Source of the DNA: Sphingobacterium populi
GTDB taxonomy: Bacteria > Bacteroidota > Bacteroidia > Sphingobacteriales > Sphingobacteriaceae
Direction of reading: 5' to 3'
Assembly (NCBI RefSeq): GCF_001586775.1
Contig: NZ_LQXS01000003.1
Location: 186,001 to 250,000 of the forward strand
Length of the DNA stretch: 64,000 nucleotides
Position numbers and translations under genes: made by a program. Below, piece after piece: positions 18,877 through 27,097 of the stretch (position 1 is its first letter; every line of letters begins with the position of its first letter). The notes below the pieces were generated by a model. That model was not told the origin of the DNA. It searched no databases and was given only the letters and a program-made list of their open reading frames with translations.

Positions 18877-19068
18877 TTACTTAATCCTCGTGTTATCCAA
18901 TATAATTGTTAATCTGTTTTTCCTGACGCAAACAATTACATGCTCACCTGGCTTGAACCCCGCTTCTTCCAACCATTTTCCCTCTAGTCTAATTTCTGGA
19001 ACAGCAATATTATCCCAGCGCCTACTGCGAAATTTACAATGTATTTTCAGTTTTCGTGTGGGTTTCAT
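18877..19068 (-). CDS. SymE-like toxin (SpoVT/AbrB-like fold)
   Basis: A 63-residue protein whose core IRLEGKWLEEAGFKPGEHVIV matches the SymE family signature (GxWLEEAGFxxGxxVxV) followed by a short basic strand. In E. coli SymE is an SOS-induced toxin controlled by an antisense RNA. Many Bacteroidota copies lack that setting. Here the gene is divergent from an XRE regulator, and an operator-like palindrome lies 7 nt before its start, so transcriptional repression is the more likely control. No antisense RNA promoter was identified. Confidence 0.78.
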   Translation of the reverse strand: MKPTRKLKIHCKFRSRRWDNIAVPEIRLEGKWLEEAGFKPGEHVIVCVRKNRLTIILDNTRIK

Positions 19069-19074
19069 TAAGTG

Positions 19075-19132
19075 TGTTCGTTATTGCGAACATAAGATAT
19101 GGATTATATATGGATATTCGTTATAGTGAACA
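19075..19132. promoter_or_regulatory. Twin operator palindromes between symE-like and XRE genes
   Basis: TGTTCGTTATTGCGAACA at 19075-19092 and TATTCGTTATAGTGAACA at 19115-19132 share TTCGTTATwGyGAAC and are exactly 40 nt apart. The first is an inverted repeat (TTCG/CGAA), and both lie in the divergent promoter region. They are probably the binding sites of the adjacent XRE protein. Binding by that protein is inferred. Confidence 0.65.
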
Positions 19133-19158
19133 CGATAGAAGAGAAATACTTCAAAAGT

Positions 19159-19350
19159 ATGGGGCTCAAGATTAAAGAGTTGAGGGAAGAGAAAGGGCTC
19201 GACCAAAAGTCGTTTGCCTTCTATTGCGAGATCGGTAGAACCCAACTGCACATGATTGAAAACGGTAAAACCAATCCTCGTCTAAGTACACTCCTGAAGA
19301 TCGCTACAGCTTTAGAAATTTCAGTTTCAGAGTTGGTGGAGGGGAAGTGA
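19159..19350 (+). CDS. XRE family HTH transcriptional regulator
   Basis: A 63-residue single-domain Cro/CI-type regulator from the ATG at 19159 (MGLKIKELREEKGLDQKSFA). The helix-turn-helix is SFAFYCEIGRTQLHMIENGKTNP, with the usual LLKIATALEISVSEL helix after it. Longer in-frame starts exist (ATG 19099, GTG 19126) but would place coding sequence in the operator region. It faces the symE-like gene across two palindromes, so it probably represses both itself and the toxin. Confidence 0.85.
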   Translation: MGLKIKELREEKGLDQKSFAFYCEIGRTQLHMIENGKTNPRLSTLLKIATALEISVSELVEGK

Positions 19351-19629
19351 TAGCCGCAAGCCCACTGAAAATGTAAATTTCTTTTGCCAAGTCGTTGATA
19401 GTTTGATATAATCCCTATTAGTCATTTGGATTCTTTATTCGAAATAACAGCACCAACACATATATTTGCAATAGAGTACTCTTCTAGCTGTTGTTTTTTT
19501 TAGTTTCTAAAACACTTTTCTTGGCGTTTACAGGGTGGTTAATTGGTGAAGGAATCTGAAAGTTTATATGAGTAAACTGCTGCTTGATATAAGGTCATAT
19601 TAAAGATCTTAACTTATTATAATTCTAGC
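19351..19629. other. AT-rich intergenic stretch with no recognised feature
   Basis: A stretch of 279 nt between the XRE gene and the convergent DUF4365 gene. A small hairpin (AGTTTA/TAAACT near 19560-19577) is the only structure noticed. No coding sequence or RNA gene is recognised. It may be remnant sequence at the edge of an accessory patch. Confidence 0.5.
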
Positions 19630-20625
19630 CTAGATAAATACCCTTTGTTTAACGATAGGATCTTTATTTAAGAAATTTTCTAATTCTAAAAATGCATAAC
19701 CTAACTGGTTAGGCTTTAATTTTATTTGAAATGCATAGCTGTCGGCAAGGTAAGTGGCAAGTTTAAAAAGATCATCACTATCCTTTAACTTAATAATATC
19801 GGTGTTAAATTCACCAACATGAAAATTTAAAATCTCTTTAAAAATAGCTTGGATAAGAAGCTTGTCAGAAAACTCCTCGTCAGCCAAAAACAGGTCTGCC
19901 CAAGGTAATGTGTCATTTATTGCCTCTTTTAAACTATTGTCCTTCGAAATTAGAAATCGATATTCGAATCGATAAGAATTGTATTCGTATAACCTGTGTA
20001 CTACCTCGGCAGGATTGTTACAGTTTTCATCGCTTATTATTAATGTGACACTATAGCTTTGAAAAAAATGAGAAGATTCAATTTCGACATATAAGTATTG
20101 GTCCTTTTTCACCAGAGCCTTCACCTCCTTAATTGAATTTCGAAGTTGCCATAGTTTATATTCGTATGTGTTTTTATAAAAGGTTAAACCTGCTAATCTT
20201 TCAGAAGATTTCTTATCAACAATGTTTTGTAGAGGTATTTTTAATTTAAATGATTTAGAGGTAAGTATTATTGTGCTTGAATTTACATTTTGCCAGTATG
20301 CTCTGTTCAGTTCTTTATCATAAATGATTACAAACACAGGTATTGAATAGTTCTTCCAATAATCGACATGTTTTTTAGAACCTCGGTATGTCAAACTATT
20401 GTTTGACTTTTCTTTAAAATAACTTTTCCCAGATTTCACTTGGATTCCGAATAACTTTCCCGTTGGAACATAGATTTTTAATGTCACATCGTATTTTGTC
20501 AGTTCTATAAATCCATCTATGCCGAAATCATTTATTGGTTGCTCTCGAAAAATCCATTGTAGTTTTTCGCTAAAAATCTTCGCTACGGAATAAATGCCAA
20601 TTCTTTCCTCTACATTATAGACCAT
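19630..20625 (-). CDS. DUF4365 domain protein, PD-(D/E)XK nuclease-like
   Basis: A 331-residue protein. The N-terminal 160 residues match DUF4365: WIFREQPINDFGIDGFIEL (24-42), GKLFGIQVKSGKSYF (56-70) and KHVDYWKNYSIPVFVIIYD (85-103). Asp33 or Asp37, Glu41 and the QxK at 62-64 suit a PD-(D/E)XK active site. The C-terminal half (about 165-331) has no recognised domain. DUF4365 proteins turn up in variable regions and beside defence genes, but no biochemical role is firmly known to me. Codon use is AT-rich compared with the neighbours, consistent with transfer. Confidence 0.78.
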   Translation of the reverse strand: MVYNVEERIGIYSVAKIFSEKLQWIFREQPINDFGIDGFIELTKYDVTLKIYVPTGKLFGIQVKSGKSYFKEKSNNSLTYRGSKKHVDYWKNYSIPVFVIIYDKELNRAYWQNVNSSTIILTSKSFKLKIPLQNIVDKKSSERLAGLTFYKNTYEYKLWQLRNSIKEVKALVKKDQYLYVEIESSHFFQSYSVTLIISDENCNNPAEVVHRLYEYNSYRFEYRFLISKDNSLKEAINDTLPWADLFLADEEFSDKLLIQAIFKEILNFHVGEFNTDIIKLKDSDDLFKLATYLADSYAFQIKLKPNQLGYAFLELENFLNKDPIVKQRVFI

Positions 20626-20835
20626 TGAACAGTTTTTTTCTCGTGATAAAACAATATGAGATATTTAAGAATGTAAAATATATAAAATTTAATAATCAAT
20701 TCTCTGAATAAAATTTTTAAGTTGATTTGTCGTGGTTTAGTCTTTATTTTGATTGCCAACACTGCATTTTCTTATGCTAAGCTCCCAATGTTGAAATAGT
20801 AAACAAGAGTATTGTGTGCTAAAATCATAATATCA

Positions 20836-20843
20836 CCCCCCCC
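20836..20843. repeat. C8 homopolymer next to terminator
   Basis: Eight consecutive C at 20836-20843, four bases before an A8 run (20847-20854). It is an unusual tract for this genome, lying between the DUF4365 gene and the nitroreductase terminator. It is not in a coding frame or at a promoter that I can identify. Confidence 0.7.
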
Positions 20844-20846
20844 AAC

Positions 20847-20874
20847 AAAAAAAAGAGACGCTTCTCAGCATCTC
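20847..20874 (-). terminator. Terminator after nitroreductase
   Basis: Read on the minus strand: an 8-bp stem (GAGATGCT/AGCGTCTC with one mismatch), a GAGA loop and a run of eight T. It is 47 nt downstream of the nitroreductase stop. Confidence 0.85.
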
Positions 20875-20920
20875 CTTTTCAAAATATCAACTTAAATCAC
20901 CAGGCTTAAGCCCAAAAAAC

Positions 20921-21493
20921 TTACTCTTCCCAGCGAACTTTTTCTGCGATAGGAGAGCGCACTGGTTCGCGCTCATGTGCTGTATCCGCATAACCAAGGT
21001 AGAATAAACCAATACATTTTTGTTTTTCTTCCAATTGTAGAAAATCGCCCATGTGGTTGATCAAACCTGGAGAAGCCCAGTAACCGCCGATGCCAATTGA
21101 GTGGCCAGCTAACCATAGGTTTTGCACCGCACAAGCCGTCGCAGCTAACTCTTCCCATTCTGGCAATTCGCCGGTGTAGTTCACCACGATCGCGATTGCT
21201 ACCTGAGCAGTAGTCGCTTTTTTGGCCATATTTACTTCCGTTTGCTCGGCATATTTCTCCGCAGGCGTTACCTGTTTGTAAATGCGCGCTAGCTCTGTAC
21301 CTAAACGCTCCAAGCCAGCACCTTTGAATACCACAAAGCGCCAAGGTTGCGTTCTTTTGTGCGTTGGTGCTGCATTTGCCGCTTCAAGCAATAGCTCGAT
21401 ATCTTCGCGGCTTACTTCTTTATCTAAAAAACTAGGTTGCATCAAGGATCTTCTGTTCTGGATCGCCTGCAACACGTCATTGGTTTTACTCAT
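20921..21493 (-). CDS. Nitroreductase family protein (YdjA-like)
   Basis: A 190-residue FMN-dependent oxidoreductase. The N-terminal RRSLMQPSFLDKEVSREDIELLLEAANAAPTHKRTQPWRFVV has the NRRS and AP.H..TQPW pattern of the YdjA branch, and LWLAGHSIGIGGYWASPG is the second FMN contact region. It reduces nitro, quinone or similar compounds with NAD(P)H; the physiological substrate is unknown. It is followed by its own terminator and lies 40 nt downstream of pepT, possibly as part of the same transcript. Confidence 0.9.
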   Translation of the reverse strand: MSKTNDVLQAIQNRRSLMQPSFLDKEVSREDIELLLEAANAAPTHKRTQPWRFVVFKGAGLERLGTELARIYKQVTPAEKYAEQTEVNMAKKATTAQVAIAIVVNYTGELPEWEELAATACAVQNLWLAGHSIGIGGYWASPGLINHMGDFLQLEEKQKCIGLFYLGYADTAHEREPVRSPIAEKVRWEE

Positions 21494-21533
21494 CGTACGT
21501 TGTTGTATGTATGTTTAAATATTATTTTATCAA

Positions 21534-22787
21534 TTACGCGCGCTCTTCCCAAAGTGCGACAATATGTAAAATCGTTTTCACTGCCTGCTCCATATCTTGG
21601 CGCGATACCCATTCCTGTTTGCCGTGAAACGCATGTCCGCCAGCGAAAACATTCGGGCACGGCAATCCCATAAACGACAAACGAGAACCGTCGGTACCAC
21701 CACGAATGCTACGACGCTCGGGTTCCATACCCGCGCGACGAATCGCTTCTATGCCTATTTCCATGATTTGCGGATGCTGATCGAGCACTTCTTTCATGTT
21801 GCGGTATTGTTCCTGTACGTCGATTTGGTACGTAGCTTTCGGATAGTTGGCGATGACCGATTTTACGATATCTTCCACCTCTTTCTGGTGACTGTCCAAC
21901 AAAGCCGTGTTATGATCGCGGATGATAAACTCAATCGTCGCTTCTTCCACTGTTCCACTGATTCTGTTCGGGTGTACGAAACCTTCTTTTCCGCGCGTCG
22001 TCTCCGGCGATAATCGATCATTCGGCAACGCCGCAATAATATCCGTCGCGATCTTTACCGCACTTTGCATCTTTCCTTTAGCGAAGCCAGGATGTACTGA
22101 TACGCCTTGAATCGTGATGGTCAACCCGTTTGCGCTAAATGTTTCATCTTCGATTGTTCCGGCACGTTCGCCATCCATCGTGTAGCCAAAATCGGCACCG
22201 AGCTTGGCGATATCTACGTGGTTGACGCCGCGGCCAATCTCTTCATCGGGCGTGAATAAGATTTTGATCGTGCCGTGTTTGATTTCGGGGTTTTGCATCA
22301 GCAAGCGTGCGGCATCCATGATTTCGGCTACGCCGGCTTTATCATCGGCGCCCAACAAGGTTTTGCCACTGGCTGTAATCACATCGTTGCCGATCTGATT
22401 CGCCAAATCCGGATGATCTGCAAAGCGAATAACCACGCTCGGATCATCAGGAAGCACTAAATCCGTACCTTGATAATTGGTATGAATTAGCGGTTTTACC
22501 TGTGTACCCGAACTATCAGGCGAAGTATCTACGTGCGAGCAAAAACAAATCACAGGAATTTGCTTGTCTGTATTGCTTGGAATGGTCGCATACACATAGC
22601 CAAACTCGTCCAAATGCGCATCGCTGATGCCCAGATCCAACAATTCTTGCACTAATATCCTACTCAAATCTTTCTGCTTTTCCGTAGATGGAAAGCTTGT
22701 CGCATAAGGATCGGATTGTGTATCTATCTGTACGTATCGCGTGAAGCGATCCGCAACTTCATAGGTGGTAATGTCGTTTATTGTCAT
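21534..22787 (-). CDS. pepT: Peptidase T (tripeptide aminopeptidase, M20B)
   Basis: A 417-residue dizinc aminopeptidase that removes the N-terminal residue from tripeptides. Metal-ligand segments are in place: CSHVDTSPDSSG (first His and Asp), GADDKAGVAEI (bridging Asp), TPDEEIGRG (catalytic Glu and metal Glu), TMDGERAG and GGHAFHGKQE (last His). RGGTDGSRLS is the substrate-binding loop. Length and motifs are standard PepT. It is cytoplasmic and lies upstream of the nitroreductase. Confidence 0.95.
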   Translation of the reverse strand: MTINDITTYEVADRFTRYVQIDTQSDPYATSFPSTEKQKDLSRILVQELLDLGISDAHLDEFGYVYATIPSNTDKQIPVICFCSHVDTSPDSSGTQVKPLIHTNYQGTDLVLPDDPSVVIRFADHPDLANQIGNDVITASGKTLLGADDKAGVAEIMDAARLLMQNPEIKHGTIKILFTPDEEIGRGVNHVDIAKLGADFGYTMDGERAGTIEDETFSANGLTITIQGVSVHPGFAKGKMQSAVKIATDIIAALPNDRLSPETTRGKEGFVHPNRISGTVEEATIEFIIRDHNTALLDSHQKEVEDIVKSVIANYPKATYQIDVQEQYRNMKEVLDQHPQIMEIGIEAIRRAGMEPERRSIRGGTDGSRLSFMGLPCPNVFAGGHAFHGKQEWVSRQDMEQAVKTILHIVALWEERA

Positions 22788-22938
22788 GTGTTTTTATTGT
22801 CTGATGCGCGCTTTCAGCGGATGCAAAATGCCGTTTTGTCAATCCCTGTTTTGCCACCGATAATTGCTATCGGCAGAATAAATGCGCTGCTTTCAAAATT
22901 AAGATTTTATAACGGAAAACAGGTCATCTGCCGTGAAA

Positions 22939-22977
22939 TGAAAAAGGCTGCCGGAGTCTTTTCCTCTGGCAGCCTTC
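22939..22977 (-). terminator. Terminator after the GDPD gene
   Basis: A 13-bp stem with one mismatch, with arms at 22944-22956 and 22964-22976, followed on the minus strand by five T. It sits 20 nt downstream of the GDPD stop and also separates it from pepT. Confidence 0.82.
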
Positions 22978-22995
22978 CCGTTAATGTATATTCGT

Positions 22996-23754
22996 TTACT
23001 TCACCATTTTCAACGCCAATTCTGGCTCATCGGTGGTGATGAAATCGATCTTTTGATCGATCAAGAATTGGATATCTTCTTGCTTATTAGCTGTCCAGGC
23101 ATTGGTTTTCAGTCCCAAAGCTTTAAACTCCTGAATCCAAGTTGGATTTTTTTGGAATAAGCTGTAATGATAATCTACGCCCGTCAGTTTTGCATCTTTG
23201 ATTTGCTGTGGAGATTTGTCGCCCGTCAGATAATGTACCGGGATCGTCGCATTCAGTTCGCGAAATTTCAGACAGGCTTCATAGTCGAAAGAGATGATTT
23301 CGATACGATCTTGTGCTTTTAGTTTTTTAATCACCGCTAATACCATCGGCACAGCATCTTGTGTACGCGCTTTGCCCAAACTGCTTGATTTTAACTCCAA
23401 GATGAGTTTCAAACCTTTTAATTTCAGTCCCGCTTTTAGGTATTCTTCTAGCGTAGGAATGTATTCGCCATTCGGGTGTGTTTTTGTGCGCAATTCGGCG
23501 TGCGTGGCTCCGGCGATGTCCATTCCGTAGAAGTCAGCATCGTGGTTTACCACCAATACATCATCTTTGGTGAGGTGTACATCAAATTCAGATCCCCAAA
23601 CTTTCAGCGCAGCAGCTTTTTGCAGCGAAGCAATGGAGTTTTGAGGTAAATTATCTTGTTTCCAAGCTCCGCGATGGGCAATTACTTTCGTTTGCGCGAT
23701 CGCAGATAATCCCATTACCGTCATGACCAATAAGGATAAAAAGTGTTTTTTCAT
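22996..23754 (-). CDS. Secreted glycerophosphodiester phosphodiesterase family protein
   Basis: A 252-residue protein with a signal peptide (about 1-20, ending SAIAQ) and the GDPD TIM-barrel start KVIAHRGAWKQDNLPQNS. EFDVHLTKDDVLVVNHDADFYG holds the metal-binding Glu/Asp and the catalytic His. KLILELKSSSLGK and the C-terminal KTNAWTANKQEDIQFLIDQKIDFITTDEPE complete the family pattern. It probably hydrolyses glycerophosphodiesters in the periplasm to glycerol-3-phosphate and an alcohol. Confidence 0.92.
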   Translation of the reverse strand: MKKHFLSLLVMTVMGLSAIAQTKVIAHRGAWKQDNLPQNSIASLQKAAALKVWGSEFDVHLTKDDVLVVNHDADFYGMDIAGATHAELRTKTHPNGEYIPTLEEYLKAGLKLKGLKLILELKSSSLGKARTQDAVPMVLAVIKKLKAQDRIEIISFDYEACLKFRELNATIPVHYLTGDKSPQQIKDAKLTGVDYHYSLFQKNPTWIQEFKALGLKTNAWTANKQEDIQFLIDQKIDFITTDEPELALKMVK

Positions 23755-23843
23755 GTGATTGTGTTTTATGCATCAGGGTTTGGCATCCCGATGATTGCTA
23801 AGATAACAATCCCATATTAAAAGCATATTAAATCAGGCGGCGC

Positions 23844-24488
23844 TTAAGCCAAACCATCCCATTCTGCATAAAATTGTTGCAAAAATCCTTCCATATACTG
23901 GTGCCGTTGAGCGGCAATGCGTTTGGCAGTTTCGGTATGCATCTTATCCTGCAACAACAGCAATTTTTCGTAGAAGTGATTGATCGTCGGCGCCGTCGTA
24001 TTTTTGTACGCCTCTTTACTCATGTTTTGTTCTACTGGAATCGTGGGGTTATAGATTTCCCGATTCTTAAAACCGCCATAATTAAATGCACGAGCAATGC
24101 CAATCGCGCCGATCGCATCCAGGCGATCCGCATCGCGCACCACACGCAACTCGGGCGAATCAAAGGTGATCTCGCCCAATGAAGCTTTGAAAGACATATT
24201 GAGAATGATCTGCTGCACATGCTCGATAATCGCCGCATCCACACCTTCTTTACGGAGGAATTCGCCAGCAATGCGCGGACCAATGCTTTCATCGCCGTTA
24301 TGGAATTTGCTGTCGGCAATATCGTGCAACAGCGCCGCCAATTCGCAGATCAATGGATCAGCTTGTTCCGTCTGCAGAATCAATTTGGTATTGTTCCACA
24401 CGCGCAATATATGCCACCAATCGTGGCCAGACTCTGCGCCTGACAAGGTGTGTTGCACGAAGGCAACCGTTCTTTCGATGATATCCAT
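23844..24488 (-). CDS. HD domain phosphohydrolase (YedJ-like)
   Basis: A 214-residue HD-superfamily protein. Metal-binding residues are in SGHDWWHILRVWNN (residues about 20-33) and ALLHDIADSKF (about 52-62), with a further Asp in RVVRDADRLDAIGAIGIAR (about 118-136). HD proteins of this size act on nucleotides or other phosphate esters; the substrate is not evident. It lies 20 nt downstream of the RNA methyltransferase gene and is probably in its operon. Confidence 0.87.
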   Translation of the reverse strand: MDIIERTVAFVQHTLSGAESGHDWWHILRVWNNTKLILQTEQADPLICELAALLHDIADSKFHNGDESIGPRIAGEFLRKEGVDAAIIEHVQQIILNMSFKASLGEITFDSPELRVVRDADRLDAIGAIGIARAFNYGGFKNREIYNPTIPVEQNMSKEAYKNTTAPTINHFYEKLLLLQDKMHTETAKRIAAQRHQYMEGFLQQFYAEWDGLA

Positions 24489-24508
24489 ATATAACGGTGA
24501 GTTGCGAA

Positions 24509-25669
24509 TTAATCTTTAGAACCTTCGTACAATTCGTACTGCAACAAGCGGCAATCCAACTTTCCGTTGAAGAATTCAAATCTACGGGAAGCTTTCAGGC
24601 CAATTTTTTTGGCTAGATCGGGATTTCCGGTGAAAATATAACCGCGGTATCCTTTGCAGGATTGTTTTAAGAAATCGCCAATGCGTTTGTAAGTTGCTTC
24701 CAGTTTGAAATGCGTTCCCAAACGTTCGCCGTATTCAGGGTTGAACATGATGACGCCTTTTTCTTCTGGGACGGTGGTTTTTTCAAAATCTCCCGTCTCA
24801 AACTGAATCAAGTGCTCCACACCAGCTGTGCGCGCATTTTGGCGCGATACTTCCACCGCTTCGGCAGAGATATCAGAAGCCACAATCACCGGCATGATCG
24901 CTTTGTCCGATTGTTCTTTCAGTATGCGGCGTTCCTGAAAAAATACTTCTTCATTATAACCAATCAGGTGCATAAAGGCATAGTTCATGCGCAATAATCC
25001 CGGTCTGCGATTTTGCGCAATTAACGCCGCTTCGATGGCCAAAGTACCTGATCCGCACATTGGATTGATGAAAGGCGATTTTCCATCCCATTTGCTGGCC
25101 GCGATGGTCGAATAAGCCAAGGCTTCCAACATCGGCGCTTTTCCAGGGATTTTACGGTAAGCGTGTTTCGCTAATGTTTCACCGGAAGTATCAATAAATA
25201 TTTCTGCACGCTCTTCCATCCAGTGTAGGTGGATCACGGCTTTGTCCAAGCCCGGCCCAGAATTAGGGCGCATGCCTTTCTTATCCTTGATACGATCTAC
25301 GATCGCGTCTTTTACTTTTACATTGGCAAATAATGGCGTCGTAACGGTCTCATTATGCACGTGCGAAGTGACGGTAAAGTAGCCATCAAAAGGCAGGATT
25401 TCTTCCCAGGCAATCTTCACCAATTCGTCGTACAATTCCTTCGGATCGCTAGCTTTGAAAGAGCGTAATTGGTACAGCACTTGGCTGGCAGCGCGTAGGT
25501 TGAGGTTGAGTTTAATGCACTCATTGATAGAGGCTTTGATCTCCACGCCGGTGTTGAAAGGACGTACTACTTTAAAGCCCAATTCTTCTACTTCTTCTTG
25601 TAAATAGGGCGATAAACGACGATTACAAGTGATTATTATCTTAGCCGGTGTGTTGAAAACTTCCATCAT
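24509..25669 (-). CDS. THUMP-domain class I RNA methyltransferase (RlmL/RlmK N-terminal-type)
   Basis: A 386-residue protein with a THUMP RNA-binding domain (about 40-150) and a Rossmann methyltransferase domain. INPMCGSGTLAIEAALIA is the SAM-binding motif I, and FNPEYGERLG is the catalytic loop where many relatives have NPPY. It is like the N2-guanine 23S rRNA methyltransferase RlmL, without the RlmK half found fused in E. coli. ATG codons at 25669 and 25666 are both possible. A perfect -7 element ends 7 nt before the first, so the transcript may be almost leaderless. Confidence 0.88.
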   Translation of the reverse strand: MMEVFNTPAKIIITCNRRLSPYLQEEVEELGFKVVRPFNTGVEIKASINECIKLNLNLRAASQVLYQLRSFKASDPKELYDELVKIAWEEILPFDGYFTVTSHVHNETVTTPLFANVKVKDAIVDRIKDKKGMRPNSGPGLDKAVIHLHWMEERAEIFIDTSGETLAKHAYRKIPGKAPMLEALAYSTIAASKWDGKSPFINPMCGSGTLAIEAALIAQNRRPGLLRMNYAFMHLIGYNEEVFFQERRILKEQSDKAIMPVIVASDISAEAVEVSRQNARTAGVEHLIQFETGDFEKTTVPEEKGVIMFNPEYGERLGTHFKLEATYKRIGDFLKQSCKGYRGYIFTGNPDLAKKIGLKASRRFEFFNGKLDCRLLQYELYEGSKD

Positions 25670-25676
25670 ATTTGTG

Positions 25677-25684
25677 CAAAGTTA
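25677..25684 (-). promoter_or_regulatory. -7 promoter element of the RlmL-like gene
   Basis: On the minus strand this reads TAACTTTG, an exact TAnnTTTG. Only 7 nt separate it from the ATG at 25669, which predicts a leader of at most a few nucleotides. Confidence 0.55.
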
Positions 25685-25725
25685 GGGATTCTAAGACGTA
25701 AAAAATGTGTAATTTTAGGGTTTAA

Positions 25726-25733
25726 TAATTTTG
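25726..25733 (+). promoter_or_regulatory. -7 promoter element of the DUF3127 gene
   Basis: TAATTTTG is an exact TAnnTTTG and ends 3 nt before the ATG at 25737, so the predicted transcript starts at or just inside the start codon. Confidence 0.5.
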
Positions 25734-25736
25734 ACT

Positions 25737-26111
25737 ATGGAAATAAGAGGAAAAGTTCACGAAATTGGTGGCATTCAGCAAGTAACGGAGTCGTTTAAGA
25801 AGAGAGATTTGATCGTTGCACATGCGGAAAATCCACAGTTTGTGGAATACATACGTTTTGAGGCAACACAAGATCGGGTAAACATCTTTGATAACCTGAC
25901 AGTGGGAGAGGATATTGAGGTATCATTTAATCTACGTGGACGTCCTTGGACAAATAAAGAAGGCGTAACAACCTACTTTAACTCCTTGGTCGCATGGCGC
26001 GTAACCAAATTGGCAGGAACAGCAGCCGCTGCGCCTCAGCACAATGTTGGTGATATGCCTCCAGTAGACATTTCTTCTTCCGGCTCGGACGACGATGATT
26101 TGCCATTCTAA
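25737..26111 (+). CDS. DUF3127 protein, probable single-strand DNA-binding OB-fold protein
   Basis: A 124-residue protein from the ATG at 25737; the TTG at 25731 lies inside the promoter element and is not favoured. The body (about 1-90) is the DUF3127 beta-barrel, with MEIRGKVHEIGGIQQVTESFKKRDLIV and VSFNLRGRPWTNKEGVTTYFNSLVAW. After a short Ala/Pro-rich linker the protein ends SDDDDLPF, nearly the DDDIPF tip by which SSB recruits partner proteins. This suggests a role in DNA replication or repair. It is divergent from the rRNA methyltransferase gene. Confidence 0.85.
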   Translation: MEIRGKVHEIGGIQQVTESFKKRDLIVAHAENPQFVEYIRFEATQDRVNIFDNLTVGEDIEVSFNLRGRPWTNKEGVTTYFNSLVAWRVTKLAGTAAAAPQHNVGDMPPVDISSSGSDDDDLPF

Positions 26112-26126
26112 GGAAGGCAAATTGAT

Positions 26127-26164
26127 AAAAAGGCGAATATCCCACGATATTCGCCTTTTTTTTT
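26127..26164 (+). terminator. Terminator after the DUF3127 gene
   Basis: A 15-bp perfect stem with arms at 26127-26141 and 26146-26160, a 4-nt loop and a T-tract of nine. It is a strong intrinsic terminator. Confidence 0.95.
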
Positions 26165-26302
26165 GGGTGCTTCACCGATCTTTTCTACCGCGTGACCGAT
26201 TCGGCTTCTTGAAAATCACCAACAGGACGTATCTTGCATCAACATAAATTTTAGACTTGGATATTTACCCAGTATATTTATATAAAAATAATAGCAAATA
26301 CT

Positions 26303-27085
26303 ATGGGATGGGCGACAAAAAAAAGTAGGGTATGGGAGCTAAGGCAACTTACGTTGACTTTCCTATCTATCCTGATGTTTGTACCGTTCTTACACATCCA
26401 TCCGTTTGTGATGATGAGCCAAGCGTCGAAGAGCAAAGTACGCGTTTGGTATGCGATGGCTTGGGTGCTTCTGGCCGTTGAAGTGGCGCTCTTTGGTTCT
26501 TTCATTTACTTTTTCGGTTCGTTTAGCCGAGGCATGTTGCTCACCATCGCGGGATCTTCTGTTTCTTATATTGTGGGAAATGGGATGTTGCTCAATCAGG
26601 CAAAACCTTTTCTACAGCGATTGGAGCTGAGTGAAGTGCGCCCACTAAAATGGATCAGTAGCCCGAACGGGCAAAAGCAACGCGAGTTGAAAGCTCCGGT
26701 GCTCGATACACCGCAGTTGTTCATCGAACGACTATTGTATTGGCGCAAGCAGATCAATAATCGCGTGCTGCATCAGGATATTGACAAGATCATTCGTCTG
26801 TTTCATCTGATGGAAAAGAAAGACATGCGCGAAGCGGAAAAATTTCTCGTACGGCACTCGACCGTGGTCAATGTATTGATCCAATACGATGAATTGGAAA
26901 ACTCGAACCTGCGCAACGCAGTAACGGATAAATCGAAAGAAAAGCTGGTACATGTGGTGCGGCAAGCTGCAATAGCGATCGAACAGGAGGTAACCGAGCA
27001 GTTCCGAATGGGCATGCTGGAAATATCCGCCGAGACGGATGTGTATCTACAAACATTGAAAAGCAGAAATCTATTAAAAGATTAA
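26303..27085 (+). CDS. XpaC-like membrane protein, partner of TelA
   Basis: A 260-residue protein with three hydrophobic segments in the first 95 residues and a helical soluble C-terminus (about 130-260, TPQLFIERLLYWRKQINNRVLHQDIDKIIRLFHLME). Sequence identity to known families is low. The layout (membrane anchor plus helical domain) and its position 12 nt before a TelA gene match the XpaC (5-bromo-4-chloroindolyl phosphate hydrolysis) and TelA pairs found in many bacteria. The XpaC name is from context more than sequence. The biological role of such pairs is not settled. Confidence 0.62.
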   Translation: MGWATKKSRVWELRQLTLTFLSILMFVPFLHIHPFVMMSQASKSKVRVWYAMAWVLLAVEVALFGSFIYFFGSFSRGMLLTIAGSSVSYIVGNGMLLNQAKPFLQRLELSEVRPLKWISSPNGQKQRELKAPVLDTPQLFIERLLYWRKQINNRVLHQDIDKIIRLFHLMEKKDMREAEKFLVRHSTVVNVLIQYDELENSNLRNAVTDKSKEKLVHVVRQAAIAIEQEVTEQFRMGMLEISAETDVYLQTLKSRNLLKD

Positions 27086-27097
27086 AAAAGTATAATT

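Noticed and set aside
20836..20854. C8/A8 tracts as a phase-variable switch
   Set aside because: They lie in and beside the terminator of the nitroreductase gene, not in a coding frame or promoter, so slippage there would not switch a gene that I can identify.
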